Assembly: GCA_003254925.1 (NCBI GenBank)
Contig: QANZ01034450.1
Location: 1-64,000, forward strand
Direction: 5' to 3'
Origin: Chamaecrista fasciculata
Taxonomy: Eukaryota; Streptophyta; Magnoliopsida; Fabales; Fabaceae
DNA length: 64,000 nt
Shown: piece after piece, positions 11,461-21,723 of the stretch
How the letters are laid out: each line of letters begins with the position of its first letter
Numbering within the stretch: the first letter of the stretch is position 1
Notes under the pieces: generated by a model
The model's database searches: none
Seen by the model: the letters and a program-made list of their open reading frames with translations, nothing else
Told to the model about the DNA's origin: nothing
Position numbers and translations under genes: made by a program

Positions 11461-12424
11461 GGATTGGGGTTCTCCCAAACAGGCCCTTATATATTATGCT
11501 AACAAAAGTATAAGCTGGATGATCTGTCTCACATGTTCCAACATATATATGACACTGAATAAAAACTATTTAATGCTTACACATAATTAACAAAATTTTT
11601 ATTTAAATAAGCTAATCATTCAAATGAAAAATATGCTTTACTTCCTTACCGATTTAATTGTGATATGTTGGCAAAAGAATAAATAATGCTTAATCAAATA
11701 TTTTGGAAATTAAACTAATTATTTTTGTTTAATATTTTGACCAATAGTCTGTAAACATTATATTCATTTGTATTATCACTATATATTAATGGAAAATTTT
11801 TATCATTAATTGATGAAAAAGATACTCTTTATAAATTTAGAATTGGACATTAAACTTTCCCATAGAAAATATATTTGCTTGAAAGTAAACATTGATTCAA
11901 GTTTCATAACATACAAAAAAAGGGAAATAGTCTATATTTTGTTAATTGTGTAAATTTAAATAGTCAAACAATTAAGTGAAAACTTGTAAGACTATTTTTA
12001 ATGCTTTGACTATATCTTAGATTTAATAGTATTTATCGTTGTCGCCATTTACTAATTAGTGCAAGAAAATTTGAATTCATATGCTTCTTAGTTTACAGAG
12101 GCTACAAATGTTGGTTGTAAAATACATTACATAATACTTTTTGTGATGATCTAAAGGAAGAAAGGTAGGCAACCATTAATAATTCTTCCTACAACTCAAG
12201 GGGGCAATGGATCCTTAACTGTACTTTTATGGTGATGTCTCTTTTGTCCAGAGATCTCAATCATTCACTATATCCAAAGGCTTATCTTGTGCCATATGTC
12301 CTACACTTTTTTATTTGTGTTTGCAAGGATTTTTTCCACTCAGACTTGTGTTTTCCCATTTGCAATTCAGACTTCAACATTTCTTCATTACCATCGCCTC
12401 TGCTATCACCACTGTCGTCCATTG

Positions 12425-12655
12425 TCATCGCCACTGCTCAAGTCTTCGTCTTTGCTGCTTGTTCAATAGATTTGGGATTTTCCAGACACAGCCATAAACG
12501 GGATCCGACAACCTCGCTTGAGCCTCGTAGGAGATAGTAGCGACGGCTTCATGGCGGAAAGTGACCGGAATATTGAGCAGGAGCTTTGGAGAGATTGCTA
12601 GCGCCGTAAACCTAGTGGACTGTTGCAAAGTGAGCCACACCCTGGTCGAAACCAA
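12425..12655 (-). pseudogene. LOB-domain (LBD) transcription factor fragment
   Basis: The minus-strand frame reads SPKLLLNIPVTFRHEAV followed by ATISYEAQARLSDPVYGCV. This matches the second half of the plant LOB domain: the GAS-block end, then the conserved YEAxARxxDPxYGCV core. The wording EAV-TISYEAQARLSDPVYGCV is closest to the LBD16/18/29 subgroup as I know it. The zinc-finger-like CxxCxxxC block at the start of the domain is absent upstream, and the end runs into a basic tail and a stop, so this is a fragment. It lies 3' of the short ORF of unit A on the same strand, after an acceptor-like TGATTGCAG, but units B and C lack it. It is best seen as a captured or decayed gene piece. Confidence 0.7.
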
Positions 12656-12793
12656 ATTTTTACTGCAATCACTTCTCTAGTTTTTCACTTGATATAAGGT
12701 TATGCATCTAAAATGATAAACATATAAAGAAAACCCAATAGATAATTAAGATGAATAGAGTATTGTTTATCTTACCTTTGGTAAATCAATGAG

Positions 12794-12868
12794 TCAATTT
12801 GAGAATATTAACTTCAAGGTTTCTCCAATGGCATCATCACTCTCATTTTCATCATCTTTGTTGATCAT
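12794..12868 (-). CDS. short acidic ORF of unit A (24 aa)
   Basis: The peptide begins MINKDDENESDDAIGE. The matching place in unit B encodes a 28-residue peptide beginning MVNKDDEDESEDVIGK, so both reading frame and acidic composition are kept while the DNA has diverged. The family is not recognised. It may be the first exon of a longer product, because a donor-like GGTAAGATAAA lies 25 bases after the stop. It could equally be a chance ORF in a repeat. Confidence 0.3.
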   Translation of the reverse strand: MINKDDENESDDAIGETLKLIFSN

Positions 12869-12960
12869 GATGTCAGCTATATGGTTGTGAACTATATTAT
12901 TAGTAGAAAATCAAAGTTTGAAAAAGTTGTGCGACTCATGATTAGTCTTAGAGAAAGGCC

Positions 12961-12969
12961 CAATTTATA
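12961..12969 (-). promoter_or_regulatory. TATA-like box of unit A
   Basis: The minus strand reads TATAAATTG, 93 bases upstream of the short ORF start. Units B and C read TATAAATAG at the same place, so this copy has weakened. Confidence 0.35.
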
Positions 12970-13530
12970 ATTTGTTTCGCACACAGTTTTTTGGGTTGAG
13001 AACATGGTTTCTAGAGTGTTTAGGCACACAGTTTCTAGTTTTAGAAACGCTATTTTTCTCTGGAGGTTTTAGACACACAGTTTCTTGTTTGAAGAGCATG
13101 GTTTTTAGAGGTGTGTACGTTACACAAGTAGTTTCGATTTTGATTGCGGTTTCTAGTTTTGTAAAACTAGGAGCTTTAATGCTTTATAAATTAAAGGGTA
13201 GTTACTGGTGTGGGTATCAATATGACTATATATTAATTGTCTTGGGTAATTTCTATATCTTGTTTTGATAGCCAACAACTTTTTCGTTTAACTGTTTTTT
13301 CTTTAAATCAATAGTTTCTTGTTTAAAATTTTGTATGTTTAGATGTATTTGCCTCAGTTTTAATATATGTATCAAGAATAGTCTGTTTTGTGAATCATAT
13401 GAAATTAAAGACTTTTGTCAGTTGTGTGGTATAGCTTGTGTATGAGAGTGATCCTATTTAATTATAATTGAATGAGCACATAGTTTTTGGTGTTAAAAAC
13501 ATAGTTTCTAGAGATGTAATCAATAAAGCA

Positions 13531-13861
13531 CGAGTACAACACTTTGGCTCTGGTACCCTTACTGGGTATGTAGCCAGAACAGGAATGCATCAGGTATGCC
13601 TAGATACTTGATGCATACTTGCCTATTTAAAGTTTTTAAAAAGAAAAAAAAATAGAATCGAATTTTCAATTTTCAATTAACTAGTAAAGATCACGTGCGT
13701 TGCTGTTATTTATTATTTTAAAAACTTACTTTATTATTTGTGTCATCCAACTTAAATTTTTGTAAGTATTATAATGTAAGTACTTTTCTATATGCATATA
13801 ATATTGACCTTGAAAGTGACTTTGAACAATTTTATATGATGTTTATTAATACATCATTATT
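13531..13861. other. spacer left of Gypsy-1
   Basis: AT-rich sequence with no gene or clear repeat seen. The base composition jumps to GC-rich at about 13862, where the LTR begins. Confidence 0.5.
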
Positions 13862-14445
13862 TGGGCGTAAATAGCCCTCGAACCGGGCCCCTTCTCTCCT
13901 CCAAACCTGGCAAGGCGCACTCAAGCCAATCGAGCGCCCTCTGCACACTTAGGGGCGGTCGTGATCCATCCAGGGTCAAAGCGCGCGCCTCCAGACTAAC
14001 ACGCAGTCACCCTTGACTGCCTTGTTCCGCAATCCTCGCTGGGGGAGATCGTGGGTCACGGACTTAGTCACACCCACGTTCTCCAGTCTCCTGGCGCCCG
14101 CCTAGCGACACGACACGCAATCACCCACGATTGCCTTGCTCCGCAAATCTTGATCTCCACCACCTCCGCTGGTGGAGATCGTGCCTGGCTACGTGGTACG
14201 CCCCGCGCGCTGGCCACCACTCTCCCCCTGTTCTATAAATAGAGCTCAACTCTGCAAACTAAGGTTAGCCACTTCTCACCTTTCAGAATTCTCTTGCTCT
14301 CATATCTCTCATACACTAACTTGAGCGTCGGAGTATTCTTCGCAGGGCCCCCCTGTGAAGTTCTTGTAGGTACTTGGACGATCAAGTTGCTCTCGCAGCC
14401 CACATTCGTTGAACTAGGTAAGTGTGTCCATTTTCTAGTTTATCA
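13862..14445 (+). repeat. 5' LTR of Gypsy-1
   Basis: The end is firm: CTAGTTTATCA just before the primer site. The start at about 13862 (TGGGCGTAAATAGCCC) is inferred from the TG and the sharp composition change, since no second LTR exists for comparison. A core promoter lies at 14234. Confidence 0.6.
14234..14241 (+). promoter_or_regulatory. TATA box in Gypsy-1 LTR
   Basis: TATAAATA within CTATAAATAGAGCTC, about 210 bases before the end of the LTR, is the expected site for transcription start of the element. Confidence 0.7.
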
Positions 14446-14446
14446 T

Positions 14447-14463
14447 TGGCGTCGTCTGTGGGG
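14447..14463 (+). promoter_or_regulatory. primer-binding site of Gypsy-1
   Basis: TGGCGTCGTCTGTGGGG follows the LTR after one base. It corresponds to the TGGCGCCGTCTGTGGGG site of Gypsy-2 with one C-to-T change. The first ten bases of that site fit the 3' end of plant Asp tRNA as I know it; Arg tRNA has been proposed for some relatives. Confidence 0.65.
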
Positions 14464-14606
14464 AGTGTTCCGCGCCGTGTGTTCATCAACACGTGCTCCC
14501 CACCATTTTTTCCATACGTGAGCCCTCGCGCTCACCCTTTTTGCTTTTCATTAAAAGCTAACTCACCGACGTTTATCTCGTTGAACTAGGTGAACCATAT
14601 CTCGTT

Positions 14607-17600
14607 ATGGCCATCATCGAGGATTTCCCCCATGATCACCTTCTAGAAGACGACCCCTCTGATTCCCAGGAGCACGCCCCGGGAACCCAGGAGGGTCACA
14701 GACAGGAGGAACTCAGTGACGAGGGACCCTGCCGAGTTGCACCACCTGTGACCCAGATAGGCGCCACAGGTCTCACATTTGAAGCTCCGGACATCATGTC
14801 CATTTTCCGTGGGATGATGAAGGAGCAGACGGACGCCCTCCGTCGCGAGTTTTAGAGTCTCTCCATCCACAACACTCCCAGTGGGACCCCCCAGGGTTCC
14901 AACCCGGCCCGCCGCCACACTACCGCGATTTGCGCTCAAAACGTCTCGGCCGTCGCAGGTTTCGAGGACGAGCCTGACACCTTCATCCCTCATAAGGGAC
15001 CTTTTACGTTGTCCATTCAGCGCGACATCCTTCCGCATGGCTTCAAGATGCCCGTCAAGATCACACCGTACGAGCCCGCCGCAGATCCCAACCTACACAT
15101 GAAGGCCTTCAATGCCGCTGTCCAGCTGGCGTCCATTACTGTGGGGAAAAAATGCAAGGTGTTCCCGACCACCCTCGGCTCGGAGGGCCTCCATTGGTAT
15201 GCCCGCCTGCTGGATTACTCCAATAGCACCTTTGAGGAGCTGGAGGCCGCCTTCCTCAAGCGGTTTTCTACCCGTATCATCTATAAGAAGCCGTCGACTG
15301 TGATGGCGGACCCGATCCAAGGCTCCAGCGAGAGCCTCCGGGACTTTCTCAAACGTTTCTCCGAGCGTTGCTACGAGGTCGAGGACTTGGAGGATAGCGT
15401 GGCTATCCACGCCTTTAAACAGGGACTCAGACCCGGAAACGTCTCCAACGAGTTGGCGCTCGCCAACCCAAAGACGATTTAATCACTACTCAAGCAGGTC
15501 AGCGAGTTTATCGTTAAGGAGGACAACCAATTCGCCTCCAAGAGTCGCTTCAACAAAATGAAGGACACCCAGAATAGTCAGCCAGCCGGTCGGAATCAAA
15601 GCGGGAATGGAAAATGGAAGAGGCACGATCGCCCTTCATCTTCATCCCAAGGATCCTCACGCCCGCCATTCACGGGCAAATTCATAACCTATCATGTCCT
15701 CACTGTTTCTAGGTCGGAGATCTGGCGCGCCTGCTGTACGCTTGATATCTTCCCTATAGCAAGGCCTCTCCCTGTCAAGCCCGGTCGCCCAAAGGATACC
15801 AGCTAGCATTGCAGGTACCACAATGGCTACGGGCACACCACCGACGAGTGCATCTCCCTGAAAGATGCCATTGAGCAGCTCATTAGGGACGGCCACCTGG
15901 CCGAGTACAAGCAGAAGAAGAGACCAGAATCCGACAGGGACACCTCTCAGCACAAGAATAGGAAGATCATCGAGGACGGGGGCGGCAGCACCAAGCAGAG
16001 TGAAGCGCCCGCCAGAAGCGTGATCAACACCATCTCTGGTGGGATTCATAGGCACAGGACGCCCCACAACCGCAAAACCATCATGCGGTCAATTATGTGC
16101 ATGCATTACACAAACAAGCGCTCCCATGACGATATCCACGCGCCAATCACTTTCACCTCCGATGAGCTGATGCCCGTTGAGTATGACGAGCCCATGGTCA
16201 TCACGGCACGCATTGGCAAAATCGACGTGCGGAGAATCCTAGTGGATCAGGGATCCTCCTCAGATATTCTGTATTTCCACGCATTTGAGCATCTGAGCAT
16301 CCCTCTTTGTGCCCTGAAGCCCTTCCACGAACCCCTTATCGGCTTTGCAGGGACCCGCACGCCCGCCGAAGGAGTCCTGGAAACCAAGCTGACGCTTGAG
16401 GGGGATGGCACGCCCCTCAGAACATCCGCAGTCTACGCCAGCTTCATTGTTGTAGCCGCGCTGTCTGCTTACAACGCCATCCTCGACCGCTCCAGCCTCA
16501 ACGCCTTCAGAGCCGTGATCTCCACCGCTCATTTACTTATGAAATTTCCTACTCAGTGGGGGACAGCAAGTCTCCGAGGCGATCAACTTGAGGGCCGCCG
16601 ATGCTACGCAACAAGCTTGGCTAGGGTCACGATCGACCCCGGATACCAGACTCGTCAAGTCATAGAGGGAAAACTGGACTCTCCTCCTCCGGAGCCCGCC
16701 GGAGAGGACGTAGACACAAGCGCATCAGAAATAACGGACCTCCGTGACGAGGTAGGCCACGCCAGTGGCTGATGCCCCTTGGATCTGCAGCTTACTCTAT
16801 ATGGGTGGATTAGCCGCCCGACCTTAAGATTAGTTGCAATTTTTACATTTCATGTCTGTTATGTTCTATTAGTTTTCCCCCTTCCCTAAAATGCTTAAGG
16901 CCCAGTTCTACCATTTTCATGTACGCTCCGACCTACTCATGGCGGACGGATTATTTACTTAATGAAATCAGTTCAACTTTTGAGATCCCCTCTTTACTTA
17001 TACGTATCTTGTCTCACATTTTAGGTAGAGGGCGCACGCCCCACACCTTCGGACGCCCTTGTCCAAATTCACTTCCCCGGGCACCTAGAGCGAACAGTGA
17101 GCATTTCAGCGGACCTACCCGCCCAGCAGAAAGCCAGGCTATCCGACTTCCTGCTCGCCAACGACGATATTTTTGCGTGGTCCACGTCAGACATGCCCAG
17201 TGTCGACCCCAAACTGGTCATGCATTCCCTTGATGTGGACGACCGCCCTGGGGTTTTCCAAAAGAAGCGAGTCCTGGGGTTAGAGCGGGAGCTCGTCGCA
17301 AAGGATGAAGTCAGCAAGCTTCTGGCAGCCAGTTTCATTCGGGAGACCAAATATCCCACCTGGTTATCCAATGTCGTTCTGGTTCCCAAGCACAACGGCA
17401 AATGGCGAATGTGCGTGGATTTCACGGACCTGAACAAGGCGACCCATAAGGACCTTCATCCGCTCCCTAGCATCGACAAATTGGTGGACAACACCTGCGG
17501 GTACGCCACTTTGAGCTTCCTCGACGCCTTTTCAGGTTACAACCAAATCAAGATGAACCCTAAGGACGTCGACAAGACGACCTTCATTACCGAACAGGGC

Positions 17601-19999
17601 ATTTACTGCTACAACGTCATGCCATTTGGCTTGAAAAACGCGGGCGCCACATACCAAAGAATGATGGACCGCTTCTTCAAGGACAACGTAGGCAAAAATA
17701 TTGAAGTCTATGTCGATGACATGATTGTCAAAACAAAGGCTGGCGGCGACCACCTAGATGACTTACAGGAAATCTTCCAGATCCTCCGCCATTATAGACT
17801 ACGCCTCAACCCTGCCAAGTGCGCTTTCGGGGTCGCCAGAGGCAAATTCCTGGGCTTCATGATTTCCCAGCGTGGGATAGAGGCCAACCCGGATCAATGC
17901 CAAGCCATCATCGATATGACGTCACCAAAAACCCTGAAGGAGGTACAACGCCTCAACGGGCGCATAGCCACGCTCCATCGCTTCCTGGCAAGGTCGGGCG
18001 ACCGATGCTTACCCTTCTTCAAAACTCTTAAAGGAGGGAAGAACTTCACTTGGACAGCCGAATGTGAGAAGGCGTTCCAAGAGCTGAAGACGTACCTGAG
18101 CAAACCGCCCGTACTCACAACCCCAACGCCAGGCAAGCCGATCTATGTGTACCTCGCTGCAACTGATGTAGCAGTGAGCTCTGTCTTAATCACTGAAGAG
18201 AAGGACGAACAGCGACCTATCTATTTCTCCAGCAAAGTACACACGGGCGCCGAGACCCGATATCACTTGCTGGAAAAACTGGTGTACGCCCTACTCGTTT
18301 CCACGAGGAAATTGTGACCCTACTATCAGCAGTATGTGATAATTGTCCGGACAGACTGCCCCATGAGGCAAATCATCCATCAGCCTGACATTGCAGGCCG
18401 CCTGGTCAACTGGTCGATCGAGCTTTCAGAATTCGGCCTCACCTTCGAACCACGACGCGCTATCAAAGGGCAAGCTCTCGTCGACTTTGTCGCGGAAATG
18501 ACGCCCGTCGCTGCAGCTTCCACTGTATGGAACATTTACATTGATGGTGCCTCGTCCGCCAAGCTTCGTGGTGCAGGCGTCATCGTCGAGTCGCTCGATG
18601 GTTACGCCGTCGAGCAGGCTATCGACATACGCTTTCCGGCCACAAATAATCAGGCCGAGTACGAAGCACTCATTGCCACCCTCGAGCTCGCCATGGGCAT
18701 GGGCGCCCAGGATGTTCACGTCTACAGTGACTCCCAGCTCGAAGTCGGACACATGAAAGGAGATTTTGAGGCCAAGGAACCCACTATCCTCAAATATGTG
18801 GAGAAGGCACAATACATCCTCCGTCACCACATCCGAGCCGCCTAATTCACGCACATCTTGCGTTCTAAAAACACCAGGGCAGACGCTTTGGCCAAACTAG
18901 CCTCTAAGCCGGACGCTAGAGGCCGCTCTTCTATCATTCGCACCACCCTGGAACGCCCATTCATTGAAGGACCAATGGTCCTGGCTGTTGAGACAACAAC
19001 TGACTGGCGAACGCCAATCATGACTTACATCAGAGATGGCACTCTCCCGCCTGACAGGAACGAAGCCCGAAAGGCCGTACGCCGGGCTGTCCATTACTTC
19101 CTCTAGGGGAACGACCTTTATCGACGAGGTCACTCCATGCCTTGCCTTAGATGCGTCGGACCAAACGATGCCCGCCTCATCCTTGAAGAGCTCCACGAAG
19201 GACTCTGCGGCTTGCATCAAGCAGCACTCACTTTGAAGTGCAAAGTCCTCATCTCGGGGTACTATTGGCCTTCCATCATTAGGGACGCCACAGAACTGGT
19301 GAAAACTTGCAGGAAGTGCCAAGAGCACGCCAACCACATTCACATCCCAGGAGAGGACATGCGTCCAATGGAATCCCCCTGGCCTTTCGACGTATGGGGG
19401 ATCGACATCCTCGGACCATTCCCGACCGCCACAGGCCAGCGGAGATTCCTTATCGTCACAATCGATCTTTTCACCAAATGGATCGAGGTAGAACCGGTCA
19501 AATCCATCAGCTCTGCTAAGATGAAAACCTCGTCTTGCAGAACATCCTCTCCCGCTTTGGCGTTCCCCAACGGATCATCAGTGTCAACGACCGCCAGTTC
19601 ATCAGCGAATCTTTTCGCGACTTTTGCGCCGAGTATGACATTTCCTTGGGTAACACCTCAGTCGAACACCCCTCGACTAACGGGCAAACCGAGCTCGCCA
19701 ACTGCATCATCCTGAATGGGTTGAAGCGTCGACTCAACGACGCCAAAGGCCGTTGGGCGGACGAACTCCCAACAGTCCTATGGTCCTATCGCATCACACC
19801 TCAAGAGTCTACAGGCGAGGCGCCTTACACCCTTACCTATGGGTCCCCCGCCATGATCCCGGCCGAGACCGCCTGCCTCTCCGACAGAGTCTTGTACTAC
19901 AACGAGGAGGCCAATCGAAGCTGTAGAGCGATCGCCCTAGACGAACTCGAAGAAGTGCGCGAAATCGCTAGTATCCGGCAGGTCGCCTATAAAGAACGC
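14607..19999 (+). pseudogene. Gypsy-1 gag-pol, degenerate
   Basis: One frame starting at ATG 14607 runs through gag (14607-15800, capsid core near 15100-15480), the CRYHNGYGHTTDEC zinc knuckle (about 15810), protease with LVDQGSSSDIL (about 16230), RT (17097-18030, YVDD at about 17710), RNase H (18110-18500), a second RNase H (IYIDGASS, about 18536) and integrase (CRKCQ at about 19310, WGIDILGPF at about 19396). In-frame stops: TAG 14853, TAA 15480, TAG 15804, TGA 18315, TAA 18843, TAG 19104. There is also a frameshift near 19520-19535, after which integrase continues in another frame to 20003. The second integrase Asp appears changed: ISVND where relatives have ISDNG. The stretch 16752-17024 looks like an intron. 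The element cannot be active on its own. Confidence 0.85.
16752..17024 (+). other. predicted intron between protease and RT of Gypsy-1
   Basis: The donor is GACGAG|GTAGGC and the acceptor CACATTTTAG|GTAGAG. Both boundaries are in phase 0, and joining them puts protease and RT in one frame, restoring a linker of the kind seen in Tat proteins (ALVQIHFPGHLERTVSI starts the RT side). The 273 bases are much more T-rich than the flanking exons and hold several in-frame stops from TGA 16770 on. Ogre elements of the same clade are known to carry an intron at this place. Confidence 0.6.
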
Positions 20000-21674
20000 T
20001 GTTGGGAAATCCCGGGCCAAAACACGCAGCGGAAGCAAAAGTAAAACAAAAATTGCGCTCCCCAGGAATTTCCCACCCTGAGATCCGCTAGTTGAATTTA
20101 AAACCAGATACGAAAAGTGTTATACCTCAAGCTTTCAATCGGCTGGTTAAACTTGGTGAGTCTGAGAAGTCCGTTTCCACGTCCTTCCTCCACCGGTAAT
20201 CCACACGAACAGTTTCCCGAACACAAGGTGCTAGCCTTCTGTTTCTTTCTCCAAAGAAAACAGGGATTGAATCTACAGCTGTTGAACTCAGGAACTCCTT
20301 CTCTGAATTCAGGCTAGGTGGCGCAGCAATAGAGCAGAAGACAGCAACAAAACTCCTTTTGTTCTTCTTCTCTCAAAAACCCTAGGATCCCACAATTCGA
20401 ATTTCTCTCTAACTCCTTAGAAGAATTCGACTTCTCTCTCTAGGAAGGTGGGTGGCGAAATTTTCTCTCTCTACAAAGGAGGAAAATCGACTTGCCAAAG
20501 TGATTAGGGTTTCTCACAAGCATGTATGTTGAGCTAGGCGACTTTTAGGCTTATATAATTACCAAAATTATGGTAATTTTATAAATGTAAAATCATGATA
20601 TTACAATAATATCATATCTTTAAGACTTGAATATCTAATTAAAATATTACCATAATATTTTAATTCAAATTCAAATTGCTATCTCAGAGAATCAAATGGA
20701 AGATCAAATCTCCCAATGGGACCCACNNNNNNNNNNNNNNNNNNNNNNNNNNNNNNNNNNNNNNNNNNNNNNNNNNNNNNNNNNNNNNNNNNNNNNNNNN
20801 NNNNNNNNNNNNNNNNNNNNNNNNNNNNNNNNNNNNNNNNNNNNNNNNNNNNNNNNNNNNNNNNNNNNNNNNNNNNNNNNNNNNNNNNNNNNNNNNNNNN
20901 NNNNNNNNNNNNNNNNNNNNNNNNNNNNNNNNNNNNNNNNNNNNNNNNNNNNNNNNNNNNNNNNNNNNNNNNNNNNNNNNNNNNNNNNNNNNNNNNNNNN
21001 NNNNNNNNNNNNNNNNNNNNNNNNNNNNNNNNNNNNNNNNNNNNNNNNNNNNNNNNNNNNNNNNNNNNNNNNNNNNNNNNNNNNNNNNNNNNNNNNNNNN
21101 NNNNNNNNNNNNNNNNNNNNNNNNNNNNNNNNNNNNNNNNNNNNNNNNNNNNNNNNNNNNNNNNNNNNNNNNNNNNNNNNNNNNNNNNNNNNNNNNNNNN
21201 NNNNNNNNNNNNNNNNNNNNNNNNNNNNNNNNNNNNNNNNNNNNNNNNNNNNNNNNNNNNNNNNNNNNNNNNNNNNNNNNNNNNNNNNNNNNNNNNNNNN
21301 NNNNNNNNNNNNNNNNNNNNNNNNNNNNNNNNNNNNNNNNNNNNNNNNNNNNNNNNNNNNNNNNNNNNNNNNNNNNNNNNNNNNNNNNNNNNNNNNNNNN
21401 NNNNNNNNNNNNNNNNNNNNNNNNNNNNNNNNNNNNNNNNNNNNNNNNNNNNNNNNNNNNNNNNNNNNNNNNNNNNNNNNNNNNNNNNNNNNNNNNNNNN
21501 NNNNNNNNNNNNNNNNNNNNNNNNNNNNNNNNNNNNNNNNNNNNNNNNNNNNNNNNNGGACGTCATCACAGTAAACATGCTAATAATGTGAAAACCATTA
21601 ATTTATCTTTATAAATTAATCCATATGTTCATAACATACATAAAATGGATTGGCCCTAGGGCACAATTCCAACA
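20000..21674 (-). repeat. 3' LTR of Copia-3 with assembly gap
   Basis: On the plus strand it runs from TGTTGGGAAATCCC to GGGCACAATTCCAACA. The same family forms the LTR at 36574-38326; both ends and the region 20060-20340 align well with 36650-36900. Length including Ns is about 1.67 kb. The polypurine tract (minus strand GTGCAAGTGGGAGTC) touches it at 21675-21689. Confidence 0.8.
20727..21557. other. assembly gap (831 Ns)
   Basis: A run of N inside the LTR. ORFs predicted across it are meaningless. Its counterpart in the second LTR copy is also a gap (37409-37998), so this part of the LTR is evidently hard to assemble. Confidence 0.98.
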
Positions 21675-21723
21675 GACTCCCACTTGCACTAGGGTGCAAT
21701 CATCAATCTAGTTGTTCCTACTC

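Larger units (their letters stand above)
11265..13530 (-). repeat. gene-like repeat unit A
   Basis: This segment aligns piecewise with unit B (25064-28480) and unit C (41958-42962). Shared stretches include the block around 11330-11400 (AGGGGAGAACACAAACAATT), 11488-11800, 12085-12190, 12700-12900 and 12955-13140. On the minus strand it has a TATA-like box, a short acidic ORF, a splice-donor-like GGTAAGATAAA and then a LOB-domain gene fragment. A single N at 11405 and a MITE end near 11425-11487 interrupt it. Confidence 0.55.
13862..19999 (+). mobile_element. Ty3/gypsy Tat-lineage element (Gypsy-1), 3' truncated
   Basis: A 5' LTR, a primer site of the TGGCGTCGTC type, and gag, protease, RT, two RNase H domains and integrase lie in one frame. 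The second RNase H domain before integrase is diagnostic of the Tat clade. The element stops inside the integrase C-terminal part, where the LTR of Copia-3 begins at 20000. No 3' LTR remains. The GC content is far above the surroundings. Confidence 0.85.

Noticed and set aside
12229..12537. 102-codon plus-strand ORF
   Set aside because: It is the opposite strand of the LBD fragment for much of its length, with no family resemblance and no promoter. The minus-strand reading is better supported.
20676..21614. Long ORFs on both strands
   Set aside because: They are made of X residues translated from the N run and carry no information. The same holds for ORFs at 37356-38094.
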